Assembly: GCA_012064415.1 (NCBI GenBank)
Contig: SSNU01000348.1
Location: 119,816-183,815, forward strand
Reading direction: 5' to 3'
From: Gyrodactylus bullatarudis
Lineage: Eukaryota > Platyhelminthes > Monogenea > Gyrodactylidea > Gyrodactylidae
Length of the DNA: 64,000 nucleotides
Shown here: in pieces, positions 1 to 11,720 of the stretch
Numbering within the stretch: the first letter of the stretch is position 1
Layout of the letters: every line of letters begins with the position of its first letter
The notes under the pieces: generated by a model
Database searches by the model: none
The model's input: only the letters and a program-made list of their open reading frames with translations
Told to the model about the DNA's origin: nothing
Position numbers and translations under genes: made by a program

Positions 1-118
1 ATCGAGATCATGAGGTTCCCTGAAGAAAAAGTATTTTAGATATCATGTCATATTTCAAATCTCAATTCCCAAAAAAAAATCTCTGTTGATTCCTAAGTTA
101 GAGAGGAATCAAAAGATT

Positions 119-455
119 AATCTTAGAATCACGATTAGACATCTTGTGAAAATCGAAATTTTCATGTGTATTCAGTACTATTTCTAGGTACTTATTTGAG
201 TTTACTAGAATTTGAATCAAGTTAATTTTTTGAATTGAAATTCAAAATATCATGAATTCATAAGGATGAATTACTCACTGTTTAAAAGTAGTAGTGGGCT
301 TAATTTTTTTATTCAAAGGCAAATTTTTAAAATTTATTGAATCAATTTCACCAGATTCTAGTAAATTCAAATCAGTACCTAGAGATAGTCCTGAATGAAA
401 ATACTTGAACAGCTATTAAAAACAGATTTTACAAGATTTTAACCATAATTTCAAA
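119..455. repeat. Hairpin repeat, family D, copy 1
   Basis: The two halves are imperfect reverse complements. The segment around 155-222 (with TTTCTAGGTACTTATTTGAG) pairs with 345-410 (with CAGTACCTAGAGATAGTCC). The outer part near 126-150 pairs loosely with 422-451 (ACAGATTTTACAAGATTTTA). The right part is also clearly related to 46050-46110, so this is an interspersed family. No coding potential was seen. It is probably a non-autonomous DNA element; no target duplication could be fixed. Confidence 0.5.
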
Positions 456-760
456 ATGAATATAATTCAGTACAGTGAGGACTAACCATGACTGCAATTA
501 TTGAAATCCAGCACAGGAAAAAGGGTCCATAAATGCAATGTATTTAAAGTTTTGCATTACAAGAAGAAACCAAAAATGAATTAAATTTTAGGGGTCCTCA
601 AATCCAATTTAAAAAAGTAACAAAATCTGTATTTTGGCCTACCACTGTGACCATATCTGCAAATGCAAATGTTCGAGTCACCAATTTTGCAAATACCCCA
701 TTTTGGAAAATGGCAAAGAATATTGTTCAGGAGGAAAAAATTTTATTATATAGGTGTTAT

Positions 761-1420
761 AAATTTTTAATGATTTTTACGAAAATTTCGAATTTTTTGG
801 AATCCTACTCATGTTGCCCACTTTTATGATTTAAAGAAAAAAATTTATTTTCATGATATATCTGGTCATTTTTCAAATTCCCATTTGGTGCCAAAATCCC
901 ACTTTTACGAACTTAAAGCTGAAATTTTTTATTGATTTGAAAGTGGGAGGCTGATCGAAAGAGTTTTTTCAGGATTAAGACTAGACAAGAAAATCAATTC
1001 AACTGAATCTGATCTGATGAATAACCTCAGTATCGTTTCGGAATTTCGATTTTTTGATTATTTTCACTACTTGAAAATCAATGAAATTTCGATAATTCAA
1101 AATCTCTCGAAAATGGGGGAACTGTCGATAATTTTACGTTGCTAGTCAGCTTTTTTGTCTAATCTTGATCCTGAAAATCAATTTTTGATCACTATCCCAC
1201 TTTTAAATCAACCAAAATTTTCAGCTTAGAGGTCGAATAAATGGGATTTTGGCGCCATATGGGAATTTGAAAAATGACCGTATTTTTATTAAAAATAAAT
1301 TTTTCAGATTTTTTTTCTTCAAATGGTGAAAGTGGGCAGCATGATCCAAAAAATCTTCAACAAATTCGAATTCTTGATGAAAAAATCGAGATTTCTGTAA
1401 AAATCATAGATTCCCAACTA
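761..1420. repeat. Long palindromic repeat, family E, copy 1
   Basis: Left arm 761-925 and right arm about 1200-1415 are reverse complements with mismatches. For example CTCATGTTGCCCACTTTTA on the left answers AAAGTGGGCAGCATGATCC on the right, and TGGTCATTTTTCAAATTCCC answers GGGAATTTGAAAAATGACCG. The short open frames here are products of the palindrome and do not look like genes. The right end (GATTCCCAACTACATATCAA) recurs at other family E copies (51826, 23355, 40795), so this is a dispersed, probably non-autonomous transposable element. Confidence 0.6.
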
Positions 1421-2077
1421 CATATCAACCAACTTTATAATAATACAACATCTGAGCATGTGTTTTTTCATTCACAATAAGTCCACATAATGGAAGAATA
1501 GGCTTGCCTGATTAATCTTGAGCAACTGGACTATTTTCCAGATAAGTTTGCCTTGTAAAAGTTGAAGTAAAAAATCTCCATGGTAAATCTATTTATTTTG
1601 GCCGCATTCTCTACCAACTATCAGAGAATAATTCTTTACTTCTACAATTTCTCTTTTATCTATTACGCTATTGCCTTTACGCAATTTTACTTTTCCTTCT
1701 TTTCAAATCAAAAAAAAATAATCTATAGAATATATAATTTGATATATTGGCAAGTTATACATATCATTACTCTTCAATTACAATTATATAGTATACTCGA
1801 TCAAGATTAAAAACGTATTTATGAATATTTCAGTTTATTACTGTAGCTCTCTTGGGCTATTTATCCGATTTAGTTATTACATACTAAGCATTTTGTTGTT
1901 ACATGTGATCGTGTACAGATATTTAAACTGTAACCAGGCTATCGTAAAATAAAATTTACACAAAGTGAATCAAGGATTCAATTGAGTTTATTTACGTATT
2001 TTTCCTACATGACTGTCAAATTATACCAGGATGAAGGAATTTCTTGCATCTATTCCTCACTTGCCATATTAAAGTAA
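1421..2077. other. AT-rich non-coding stretch
   Basis: No gene, structured RNA or clear repeat recognised. The short open frame in it has the low-complexity composition expected of AT-rich noise. Confidence 0.5.
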
Positions 2078-2212
2078 AAATCAAGCGATAATACTGATGA
2101 TGATCACTACCAATATTTTGATCCACAAGAATTCAAGGAGAAAAAAGGAAGAGACCAAGAAGTGGTATGGAATAATCTAATAACTCCAACAAATGGAAGG
2201 ACAGAAATTTAA
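2078..2212 (+). pseudogene. piggyBac-like transposase, N-terminal remnant
   Basis: An open frame runs from a stop near 2074 to TAA at 2210-2212. It begins with an acidic segment (SSDNTDDDH) and continues YQYFDPQEF, then GRDQEVVWNNLITPTNGR. An acidic leader followed by a short block with a conserved Trp, TP and GR is typical of the start of insect piggyBac-type (DDE_Tnp_1_7) transposases. The central catalytic domain is not readable downstream, but a piggyBac-type cysteine-rich C-terminus follows in the same orientation at 2709-3050. The two pieces may be the ends of one internally deleted copy. The identification rests on pattern, not on an alignment. Confidence 0.45.
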
Positions 2213-2708
2213 TTTACCATCGAGAACAAATTCATTTGGAAATTTTGTCTTTTGAGATCAAAATCTAGCAGAATTCAGATTTGCAATTTTACTTAAATCT
2301 GCTCATTGAGAAAAGTATTTACATCCTAGAATAAGATTTTATGAATTAATTAAGCCATAATGCTACATTTTTCACCTTTTCGTCATAAAGTTACTTGAAA
2401 CACTTGTTTATTTTGAGGAAGATTTATTGAACAACTTATTACCCTTGGTGAAGATTGTTTATTAGAGATAGATTTTGCAAATTATCGATTTTTAGCCAAG
2501 GTGATTTTCTGATCAAGCTTGAAGAGACGATTCTAATGATATATATATAGAACGTACGGTCTTACTGATATTTTAGATTGAGACACAAAAAAAGTGAAAA
2601 TATTGTATAAACTTTAATGCGAGGAAAAATACTCTTGAATTTTATTTACACGGCTTTCACTTAATAGTCAAAGATGTCATTGACAAAAAAGCTTACTATC
2701 AATTTTGA

Positions 2709-3050
2709 TCAGAACATAGCTTAAAAATCAACATTTCATGCTTAAGGGAATTGAAAAATCCTATATTCCTGGAGAACAATGGCAAAAAATCCAGAAGAAT
2801 ATTCCTCAAAGAATTGTCTCAAAGCTTGCTCCACGAATCATCGAGAAAAAGAAAAGATTCAAGCATTTTAGAAGAAACCATAGTCGAGTCTCAAGCAATG
2901 GCCAAAATTCCAAAAGTGGTTCTGGGAAAAAAACGATGCGGCATATGTCCAAGAAAAGAAGACAAGAGTGGCTACAAGAAGTTTGCAAAGTGTGATATTT
3001 TTCCTTGTAAACAACATCAACTTGTTATTTGTCAAAATTGCTTTCAATAA
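2709..3050 (+). pseudogene. piggyBac-like transposase, C-terminal cysteine-rich domain
   Basis: The frame is open from after a TGA at 2706-2708 to TAA at 3048-3050. RRIFLKELSQSLLHES resembles the helix that precedes the C-terminal domain in piggyBac transposases. It is followed by KKRCGICPRKEDKSGYKK, then AKCDIFPCKQHQLVICQNCF. The spaced cysteines and histidine (C-x2-C, C-x5-C, H, C-x2-C) match the RING/PHD-like zinc domain that binds the terminal repeats in this family. The protein ends soon after, as piggyBac proteins do. No DDD catalytic domain lies in frame upstream, so this is a dead fragment. Probably part of the same relic as 2078-2212. Confidence 0.6.
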
Positions 3051-3211
3051 ATGCTTATTTTACGTATTTTTGACTGATTACTTACTGGGGTTGTAAACAA
3101 TCCCACCAAATATGAAATATTCATCTTTTCCGGAACAAGTGTTAAAAGTAGTATCATCAACTTTTGCTGTTGAATAATAAAAATTGAAACTTTAGGTCTA
3201 TTATGTCACTA

Positions 3212-3661
3212 TAGACGAACTTTTACAAAATTACTTAAATCGCCCATTGATATGAAAAAAACTAATCTTAAAGTGTTTAAATATAATCTCACCAAATTTC
3301 GCTTCAAAATACCTTTCCATGCTTCTGGAATAAGATAAACAAAATTGTGAAATTCTCAAATTTAAAACGTTTTTTGACCATCGAAATTGTAATATTCATG
3401 AAAAATAAGAGATATTTCGTTTCGAGCTATTGAAAAACAATTTTAATAGGATTCAAGTCATTTATACAACTTTATGTAAAGAAATAATGTGAATTCAAGT
3501 TAAAATTATGAATATAAAACGCTCTAAATTTGAAAATTTTCACAATTTTTTAAATCTTATTCCAGAAGCATGGAAAGATATTTTGAAGCGAAATTTGGTG
3601 GGATTATATTTAAATACTTGAAGATTGGTTTTTTTATTTTGCAAAATTTCGTCCAAGTCTA
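3212..3661. mobile_element. TA-flanked hairpin MITE, family A, copy 1 (450 bp)
   Basis: Ends read TAGAC...GTCTA with TA at both boundaries, as in Tc1/mariner-type insertions. Long inverted arms include CTTTCCATGCTTCTGGAATA (about 3314) and its complement TATTCCAGAAGCATGGAAAG (about 3560). The same arms and nearly the same length occur at 28308-28756, with a shorter copy at 25534-25833. No coding capacity, so non-autonomous. Confidence 0.7.
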
Positions 3662-3724
3662 CTATGTGAGGAACATGATCGAGTGAAAACTGAAACAAAT
3701 TCAAAATCAGCTATACTTCTAGTC

Positions 3725-3835
3725 CACTTTTCAAGGCTTGGGGTGTCAAAATTTTTGAAAAAGAAAATCCAAAATCTGCTCCTAATTTGTACATTTCTCA
3801 AAGGATCATCAGCAGTCTCACTTTATAAATATATA
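3725..3835. repeat. Fragment related to family E
   Basis: CATTTCTCAAAGGATCATCA and the following bases recur inverted near 51515-51535 (TGATGATCCTTTGAGAAATG), next to another family E copy. Only this short part is recognisable. Confidence 0.35.
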
Positions 3836-3839
3836 TTTT

Positions 3840-6639
3840 CTTCCAACTTATGAATTATGAATTCAAGAGTGTTTAATATGCCTAGTACTATGAACTTAAG
3901 AGGATTCTCGTACGTTTATGAAAATTTACGTGGATATTTAACTTGTAGTAATTAATTATGCAAGATTGCAGGTGTTTCATTAATTTTAAAAATTTTTGTT
4001 CTCAATTTGGCATAATATAAAAAAATCTTGACTCTAAAATAATCCACTGCCTATCTTAAATTAATGTTAAACTCTTACATTTTAAAATATTCACGTTGAT
4101 TACACCATTTCTAATCAATGAAATGAGTTCCACGTGTCAATTTTTTAATGAATCAGAAGATAAAATTTTATTCAATAAAACCCTTTTTACAAATTTAGAT
4201 TCCTATTCATATTTTTAATTAGAAGTTTATGCGCACGCGTCTTTTATCGAAGTGATTCTCTTTTTCGGATATTCAAAACGCCGATAGTTTTCTCGCTTGC
4301 TTCTGTACATTTATCGTATTTTAGTGTTTTTCTTTTTTCTCATATTTGCCTACCTCTCTTTTTGAAAATATCCTCTATCCAACAACGCTTTCTCTCGCTG
4401 AATTTTATAATTATTAGTATTAGTGAACTTTTTCGTTATTCAAATTGGTAGAAAGAGTATTTCTGATAATACTAATATTTGAAATATTATTTTAACATGT
4501 GTATCCAGAAATTAAGTTTTAAAAACATTCTTCATTTGATTGCTTTCAATTTTATTATTATTTTCTTGAATAGATGCACAATCTTTGTAGTACATAGTGA
4601 ATAAAAATGCATTTTCTCAAAATATATTCAGAGGTTACATGAAATATTTTATCTACGTATTTTGGATAATTTTTTGGATCCCATTGTGAAAAAAGCCAAT
4701 TATTGGCGAGTTTTCTCTCAGCCTCAATAACCAAATTCGAATTTTCCCTTTAATGATAATCCGAAATATTAAATATTTGAGGTTGAACGTTTGCGTTTGC
4801 ATAAACTACTCAAAAGTAGGAAGAATAAAATATGAAATTTCAACTCAAATTAAGATTGAAATCCAACATCGAGTAATTTCAAAATTATTTGGGCTTAAGA
4901 AATTGTTTTAAACAATGAAAATTATCTCTCTTCCTCAGAACATGTCGTTTACGATCATTGATAAGAATGAAATACTATGCTATAACAATTTGTTCTTTTA
5001 ATACTTATCTTCAAATATTTTAAGAAAAATTCGTCGCATTTTCGAAATTCAAAAAATGGTATATACTATATATATGGCCAGGCTGAATTATTTTGGAATT
5101 CTTTATTATTTCAACAGCTTATGGGCTCATTTCCTGGTAGAATCCATAAAATCAAATTTTTTCTGACTTTCCGGAGAAAAATATTGAGTTTTCTATTAAA
5201 TTAGTAAGGTACGATTCTTAAAGTGAATTATAGAGAAATTAGATTCAAATCTTAACTAAACTATTTTGAGACGAACAGAAATATGACTCATATTTAGTTT
5301 AAAGATAAAACTTTGAGCTTATAATTACATATTGTATTGTATAAATAAAATTTCCATCAAAATCCCACGTGAATTATAATTAATCAGGAGCTGGAAATGA
5401 CTGGAATCAATTTGATGTACAATAAAGTTGATTGTGGGAATTTTCGCTTTGATAAGGGACTCGGCTACTTTGATAAGTTTATAGATGAAAAAAATATATA
5501 TATGGCTCAAATTAAAAGCCAATAAAAAAATGTACTATATCATTTTAGAATGTGTAAAATCATGGAGTCAATTTATGGCTATTTTTATATTCCCAATACC
5601 GTTATCCATGTTGCTAAAGAGAAATATTTATGATATGTAGTCATTCTAGCATGAACAAATACAATTTGGTTAACTTTTTCAAAGTTAATCCCTATACTTT
5701 TTCAAATGTATATTCAAGATCTTTATAACAAACCCTCCCCCCTCAAAACTTGGTTAGAATTTAAGTTTTAGTTGAGGATTTGAAATTTCGCACATTTATC
5801 TTGGTTGACCTCGAAATATGAAATGAAAATATCGTTACAATTTTTAACTCCTCACTATAATTTTTTTGTATGATATAAACTTATCAGAGAAATTACGAAA
5901 ATTAACTCGATCTTTGAAGCATTATTTATTCTTATTATTCTTCGAAATCAATCAAAACGAGAGCTTAAAATTTGGTGAATTCTCAAGAAAATATTGTTTT
6001 CTATCAAATTTTTAGCTCATTGTGCCTTTCGAAATAAAAGTAATCATCCTCCCGTCTATTCATATCAAAAATATATACCTTGAAAATTTTATGAAAACAT
6101 TTCCAATGCTCTTTTAGTCATTTTCTGTCTAACTTTTTATAAAAATACTCTTTCTTTATTAAATTATACTTCTGTATATTCATTAAACATTTGTGACATA
6201 ATAACGTTTAATTTTGTTCATTAATTTTCAGGTTATCGGAGATGGAAAAATATGTAACATGTGGGCCATCTTGTGTGTACCGTTAACTGATACTTACTTT
6301 CTCATGCTTTTTTCCCTCCATTTGGCAAGGGTATGTTTGATTAACCTTGATGTAGGCATGCTGGATGTATATAATAATTTCTTTCCAAGAGAACATTTGT
6401 TTCTTCATAATTATCATTGTATATATTGTTTTCTCGGTAAGGAAACCACAAAATCAATCTTAAGCCTTCCTTCTTTAGATGGGCCATTTATGAAGAAAAT
6501 TTAATTTTGATTATTTTTTTATATTCTTTTAATTTGAGAGAATTTTTCTTCATGACTTAAATTCAATCTTTATGGTTTGTGAATAAATTTATTTTAGCGC
6601 AAAAATTGGATCATAATTTGATCCAAAAATTAGCTTAAT
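3840..6639. other. Long AT-rich intergenic stretch
   Basis: No supported gene. An open frame of about 96 codons at 6214-6504 follows a splice-acceptor-like TTAATTTTCAG (6222-6232), but its protein matches nothing known to me. A slightly more CpG-rich pocket lies at 4228-4300; its significance is unknown. Confidence 0.45.
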
Positions 6640-6800
6640 TTGAAGGGCATGATTACTCAATAAAAGTTATTTATGATATATGTTTCCAAAAAAACGCTTT
6701 AAAAAGAAATCAAATAAATTTTTTTGAGGCTTAGATGAATAATAACTAGTTGCTAGAATAATATATGACAGAAATAACCCAGCTGGACTTTTCAAGTAGT
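6640..6800. mobile_element. Diverged TTAA-type MITE fragment, family B
   Basis: The blocks CTCAATAAAAGTTATTTATG, TTTCCAAAAAAACGC and GATGAATAATAACTAGTTGC align in order with the right half of the well-preserved family B copy at 52696-53136. The terminal repeat itself has decayed. Confidence 0.45.
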
Positions 6801-7754
6801 CAAATTGTATTTCAAATACTTACAAGTAAACAGGAAAATGATTAAGTATTAAAGAGCCAGAGGATTATAAATATCGAAACTGAGGGGAAAATATAATTTT
6901 TAGTCATAAAATAGTTTAAGGATAAATATGTCAATAGATTTTTGCATTCTCCTTAAGTTTATTGCAGAGAATCTTATGTACGATTAGACCTAGTGACAAA
7001 ATTTCAGTGTTACATTTGTCTATTAGAATACCATAGTCAATCGATTACATGCATTTTGTAAGTCTACCCTAGTAAATAGTGCTATGATTCAACACGTTTC
7101 GTAGACTTTTGTGTCAATTAACCTCTGAAGAATGTCGACTCTCTTTTTAAAAGATGTTGCTACTGATAACAAATATGTTTAAATGTTGTATAATGTAGAA
7201 AAAATGGAAAAACTAACGATAAATAGGAAATTCTTTATTCATCAGAGTCTTCTGAAGTCACAAAGAAATGAATAGGGTTTTAAATATTCTGAAACCTTAC
7301 CCAACATGTAATATTAAAGCTATTCCCGAAGAATTTGGTAATCTATGATTTCTACAAAAATCTAAGGGTGAAAAAAGAGGGTAAAAATATAGCTTTATAT
7401 TTGGATTTGTTAGTTAGTCATTTGAGCCTTTTTAAAATTTTCAAGGCTCTAATTTAAGGTTGTTTGAGAAAAAAATGAAACTTTGAACTTCAATTGTAGA
7501 AAATTCTTAAAAGATAGAAGAATAATTCAGAAATGTTACCAATGGAGAATTCTATTCTGAATTGGAAAGTATGTTTTTTAATTTATAACTTTCCCATAAA
7601 AATCTCTATACTGTAGAAAAGAGCGTATGGAGTCGATAATATACTCTATTTTTAGACATTAAACCTACTAGCAAAATGCGGTCACTGGTTATTACATGTC
7701 TTCTCACACGTAGATGATAGAAATCGGATAAGCAAGTGTCAATTAATAGCAAGA
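6801..7754. other. AT-rich non-coding stretch
   Basis: No gene, RNA or repeat recognised. Confidence 0.45.
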
Positions 7755-7780
7755 GAGTCAAATAATATTCAACTCACGGT

Positions 7781-7833
7781 GGCAGATGTAGACGCGTTTC
7801 GTCCTTATTAGGACTCTTCAGTACACCATAGCC
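7781..7833 (-). ncRNA. Type I hammerhead ribozyme
   Basis: Minus-strand reading gives every hammerhead element. Stem I strand GGCTATGGTGTA precedes the core CTGAAGA. Stem II is GTCCT-AATA-AGGAC (5 bp plus tetraloop), followed by the core GAAA. The minimal palindromic stem III/cleavage segment is CGCGTC. The second stem I strand is TACATCTGCC. Stem I pairs six bases (one G-U), has a small internal loop, then three G-C/C-G pairs. The core fits CUGANGA...GAAA...GUC with A at the variable position 7. Predicted cleavage follows the GUC, between 7791 and 7790. Very short ACGCGU stem III versions are known to work best as dimers. Activity is inferred. Confidence 0.8.
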
Positions 7834-7834
7834 A

Positions 7835-7876
7835 GGATTCGACGTTGTGAGGCAACGCTTCTAACCACTAGACCAG
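7835..7876 (-). promoter_or_regulatory. tRNA-like internal pol III promoter (A and B boxes)
   Basis: On the minus strand TGGTCTAGTGG (7875-7865) fits an A box. GTCGAATCC (7843-7835) is close to the B box consensus GGTTCGAATCC, with a changed first half. The spacing (about 22 bases between boxes) is short compared with a tRNA, and no acceptor stem or complete cloverleaf forms, so it is a SINE promoter and not a tRNA gene. Confidence 0.6.
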
Positions 7877-7900
7877 AACAGCCGTTCGTCTCCTATTACT

Positions 7901-10900
7901 CAACTCTTCGATAGTATTGACACCACCTACACACTGGTTGTTTTTTGAATAAGCACAATGTAGAAATTACAGTGTTCTTAGACAAAAATACTGTAATTTT
8001 AATTTTCGATTAAAGATCAGAATTGTATCTTCATATTTCATGTTAATTATACAATTTTGTTTACTGTGTTATTGGTAATAAACTAATTAATGCATAAATA
8101 ATAAAGGTTTCTTAATGGAATGATGAACTCAAGATAAAAATTCTCAACAGTAAAATTACAAAACAGTTCATTGTACATTAGTTTAAAAAATTGATTAATT
8201 ATTTCATCTTATATTGATGAATAATCCATGAATTTTTTAATTTCACAATGTACCTAACGCGAGACATGGAATTTATACAATTTTTCATAAAAGTAAATAC
8301 TGAATCTACTCTGTGTATCTGGCTGGCTGAAATGTAGAAAGAAAAGAAGAACTAATCTAAGAGAATGTAATGATACGAGAGAGAATGATTACATTTATTA
8401 TGCAAGAAATCAGATATGAAAGCAATTTTGTATCAATTTTTCTTCTTGCTTATCTACCTGCAACCATGAATAGATGAAGAGTAAGAAGAAAAACTAAATT
8501 TCTTCTAAGATAAAAGTAGGTTTGCGTGAACTCTCTGTAACTTTTTTACTCTACGACAAGGAGACAATTTTTTCATTATGTTTTTCTTGTTCTATTCCTT
8601 CAGCTATGTCTGCAACATTGATTTAAATCAGTCTAGATTTTCTTTACCTCCATTTCTAGGAAAACAAATATAGGCTAATTAAAAAAGTTTTCTCGGTTTT
8701 TGGAAACATTTTATTGCAAATTTACACTCTCCGCTTCTTAATCAGACATGATTTTTTGAATTATTTAAGTTTAATTCACAATTAAAATTTTCTTTGATCG
8801 TCATGTCAGAAAAATTTATCTTTCATTCGAGTTTTCCCGTGTAGGCTTTTTTATGAATGAAGGCCCTCTTGATTAGAAGATAAAACTTGAGAAACTCATT
8901 AAAAGGCCAAAATAAACCGGATTTTAGTGATTGTGTGGTAAAAATTCATTGAGAATTGAGCGCCGATTTGAAAAATTCTGGAAAAACTGAATGACATATT
9001 GGTGAAGCAGTTTCGACACATGCTTTAATAAAAAATTATTCTAAGAATGACAAATTCTATCAGAATAGTTGGTAGAAAAATGAGATAAAAAATTTCCCCC
9101 TACCCTACTATGCATTATTCAACTTGGATCCTGAAAAAAATTGCTTAGCAGAAATGACAATCTTCAATTGCCCTATTCGGTTTCATTAAAATAAAAAACA
9201 ACCAAAAGGCTACAGAAACTAGGTAGAGGCTAATCAAGTAGAACTCTTAATTTATATGGCTTGCCATAAGTAAGTGGATAAATTTATCTTGAATCTTCTC
9301 AGTTCGTTTGATGTTCATTAAATATAAATGAAAAGATGACATGAGACTGAATTCCCGAATTGATCAAACGACTAGGTGAATTAATCAAATCAAATAACAT
9401 TATTTCTCACTCATCAGAATATTTATCCATAATAAATTTGAATCAAAAACATCAAAGATGAACTGCTTATTCAGTCCTCATTCAATGTATAAATTCTTAT
9501 GTAAATGAGAAATTAGCCTCTGGAAGTCAATTTGGGATACAAAATTCTGAATTCGTGCATTACTTTCTAAAAATATTCTTCTTAAATAATTTTCTTGTTG
9601 CTTGTGATATAGAAGATAAAGAAACTTCTTTCATATTACAATTTTTCGAGCAAAACTCTTATCGAAGCTTTCAGGCTTGGCGCAGTAGAACCTCCTTTAA
9701 GTGGTATATGTGAAAATAGCTCAAATTAATGAATCTGAAAATTTAGGAAAACGTCTCAATTCAAATTGTGAATGGACAAAAACGTAGAATTTTCCGATTG
9801 AAAAAAATAAAATTTCAATAATGTAACGTCTTGGACAACCGAAGAACATACTGTTAAGATAGTATAGAATACAAGTCGGTTAATGTAAAAAAACTGGAAT
9901 ATATAACCACAAATGAATTTTCTCCATTCCTCAAAGAAAAAGAAGAAATAAATTCACTAATGGACTTGGGAACTGGTGAAAATATTTGAGCCTTTAAATC
10001 ATATCCTATCATTAGCTGGATCTTGTATGCATAGGAATAATAATGCATTCTTTTCTGTATTCTCTCCCATCCTATGACCATCAGGTGAAGACAATAAATA
10101 TTCCTGGAAAATAAGTAGCAAAGGGATGTAAAAGTATATATTTCACATACATTGTACATATGATTTGTTTGTTATGCATTTTTTCAGAGTTTACATGTTC
10201 AATTTCTTTAAGAAAAAGTATCACTCTTTTAACAAGAAGAGAGAGAGAATAAAAATTGGAGGACATTAAGTAAGCAAGTGAAAAATGTTTCAAGAGTTTA
10301 TCATGAATTGTTGATCTCATTTCTTGACCATGAAATACAAACACGGTACTTAAAAAAATGATTTCGTTTTTCATACTTTTTGTGAACTAATAAATTTCAC
10401 TGCACTTAGTTTTTTGGAAGAAAATATTGGAATAAAAATTGTTCAATGACTCATCCAGTATAATATTGTGTGTCTTGTAAAAAATTTAACTTGAATGAAT
10501 TTTATTCGACTTTGTAAAATAATATCTCGGAAAGTTGAGATATGTTTGCTTCAAATATAAGTCGATTGGAAACTTACAGTCAAATTGCACAAAAGTATTC
10601 TATTTCAGAGAATATTATTTTGCAACTTATTTCTACAGACAATCTCTTGTAAAGCAGCATTCATTTGATAAAATTCAATTAGAAGTTACTATGAATTTTA
10701 CGAAAATCTCGATTATTTAGGAGTATTTAGTAAATATTTAAATTCTTATATTCATATTACCTATTTTGTTTAATTATAAGTAGAGAAAAACTTAATTTTA
10801 GCCCTTTTAGGGCCAGGACCAAAATATTGAAACTAAACATTTCGGTAGGAATAAAGATCTTATAACTAAAAGTAACACACCATTAGATTTCTTCTTTATC

Positions 10901-11499
10901 AAAAAAGTTGGAGAAAAAAAAGGGAAAGAACTTATTTATGAAAATTTCTTAAAAGTAGATAGGTAAAGTTTATAGAAGAGGAATTAATACACTGAGTATT
11001 ACTCAGTGAGTATGCCAGACATAAACAAATTTTTGTGGAATAACTTTTTTTCATTATCATGTTTATCACCGGCAAAATTTTCTGGAACTATTTGAAAACT
11101 ATCATCTAAGTCTAATAAACTAAATTTACAAAATTAAAGAATTAATTCTGAGGCCATATATAGTGTAAAAGTATGATTTTCAAAGAGATTGATTCACCCC
11201 CAACTCTTGACTTCATCTAAAACATATGCATATCCATTAGGTATGAATAAGGTAAATTTACTTTAACTTGTAGGACAAAGATTTGGAGTAAAATAAGGGA
11301 GAGAGTGACTTTAGCTCAATTAAAATTGATGATGACCTCTCATTCTATATTTATACAGTAATGCAGTGTGTATAGGAATAAATCTCAATTTTCCCACTCA
11401 AAATTAATTACAGTTGATCGATTTTTCTCTCAAAAAATAACTAGATCATCTGTATAGATCAGAGACAATTTTCCAGTCTAATTGGAGAATAAAACCGAA
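7901..11499. other. Long AT-rich stretch without recognised genes
   Basis: Several open frames of 60-100 codons occur on both strands, with Phe/Tyr/Ile/Lys-rich composition and no family motifs. No transposon termini or RNAs were recognised. Confidence 0.45.
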
Positions 11500-11720
11500 A
11501 TATGAGGAAATATATGAAAATCCCAAGTCTATCATATTTCTTTATGATATTGGGAATCTATAATTTTTACAGAAATCTCGATATTTTCATCAAGGATTCG
11601 AATTTTTCAAAGATTTTTTGGAATCATACGCATGTTGCCCACTTTTACCAGTTGAAGAAAAATATTCTGAAAAAAAAATTTTTCAATGAAAAAAATTATC
11701 AAATTTCGATTAAATAATCA
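11500..11720. repeat. Family E, single arm
   Basis: Matches the left arm of the 761-1420 palindrome in order: TTTTTACAGAAATCTCGATA, then TTTTTTGGAATCATACGCAT, then GTTGCCCACTTTTACCAGTT. The partner arm is missing, so this is a truncated copy. Confidence 0.5.

Larger units (their letters stand above)
7755..7900 (-). mobile_element. tRNA-like SINE carrying a hammerhead ribozyme
   Basis: Read on the minus strand, a tRNA-like head with recognisable A and B boxes (7875-7835) runs directly into a hammerhead ribozyme (7833-7781). The segment is distinctly richer in G+C than its surroundings. A pol III tRNA-derived promoter at the 5' side is the definition of a SINE head. tRNA-related elements with small type I hammerheads are known from metazoan genomes. 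Only one copy was seen here; the 3' tail and target duplication could not be identified. Confidence 0.65.

Noticed and set aside
2806..2988. Minus-strand frame opposite the piggyBac C-terminal domain
   Set aside because: It is the antisense shadow of the cysteine-rich coding sequence.
4228..4300. CpG-containing pocket (GCGCACGCGTC) as a promoter
   Set aside because: No gene follows on either strand within a reasonable distance and no initiator pattern is evident.
6214..6504. 96-codon open frame after a splice-acceptor-like TTTTCAG
   Set aside because: The protein has no recognisable motif, no donor site was convincing at its 3' end, and acceptor-like sequences are common in this AT-rich DNA.
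7835..7885. A genuine tRNA gene
   Set aside because: A and B boxes are present but no acceptor stem or cloverleaf forms, and the sequence leads straight into a ribozyme. A SINE head fits better.
9854..10374. Two overlapping minus-strand frames of about 100 codons
   Set aside because: Composition is dominated by Phe/Tyr/Ser/Ile as expected from random AT-rich sequence. No motif and no splice signals in consistent positions.
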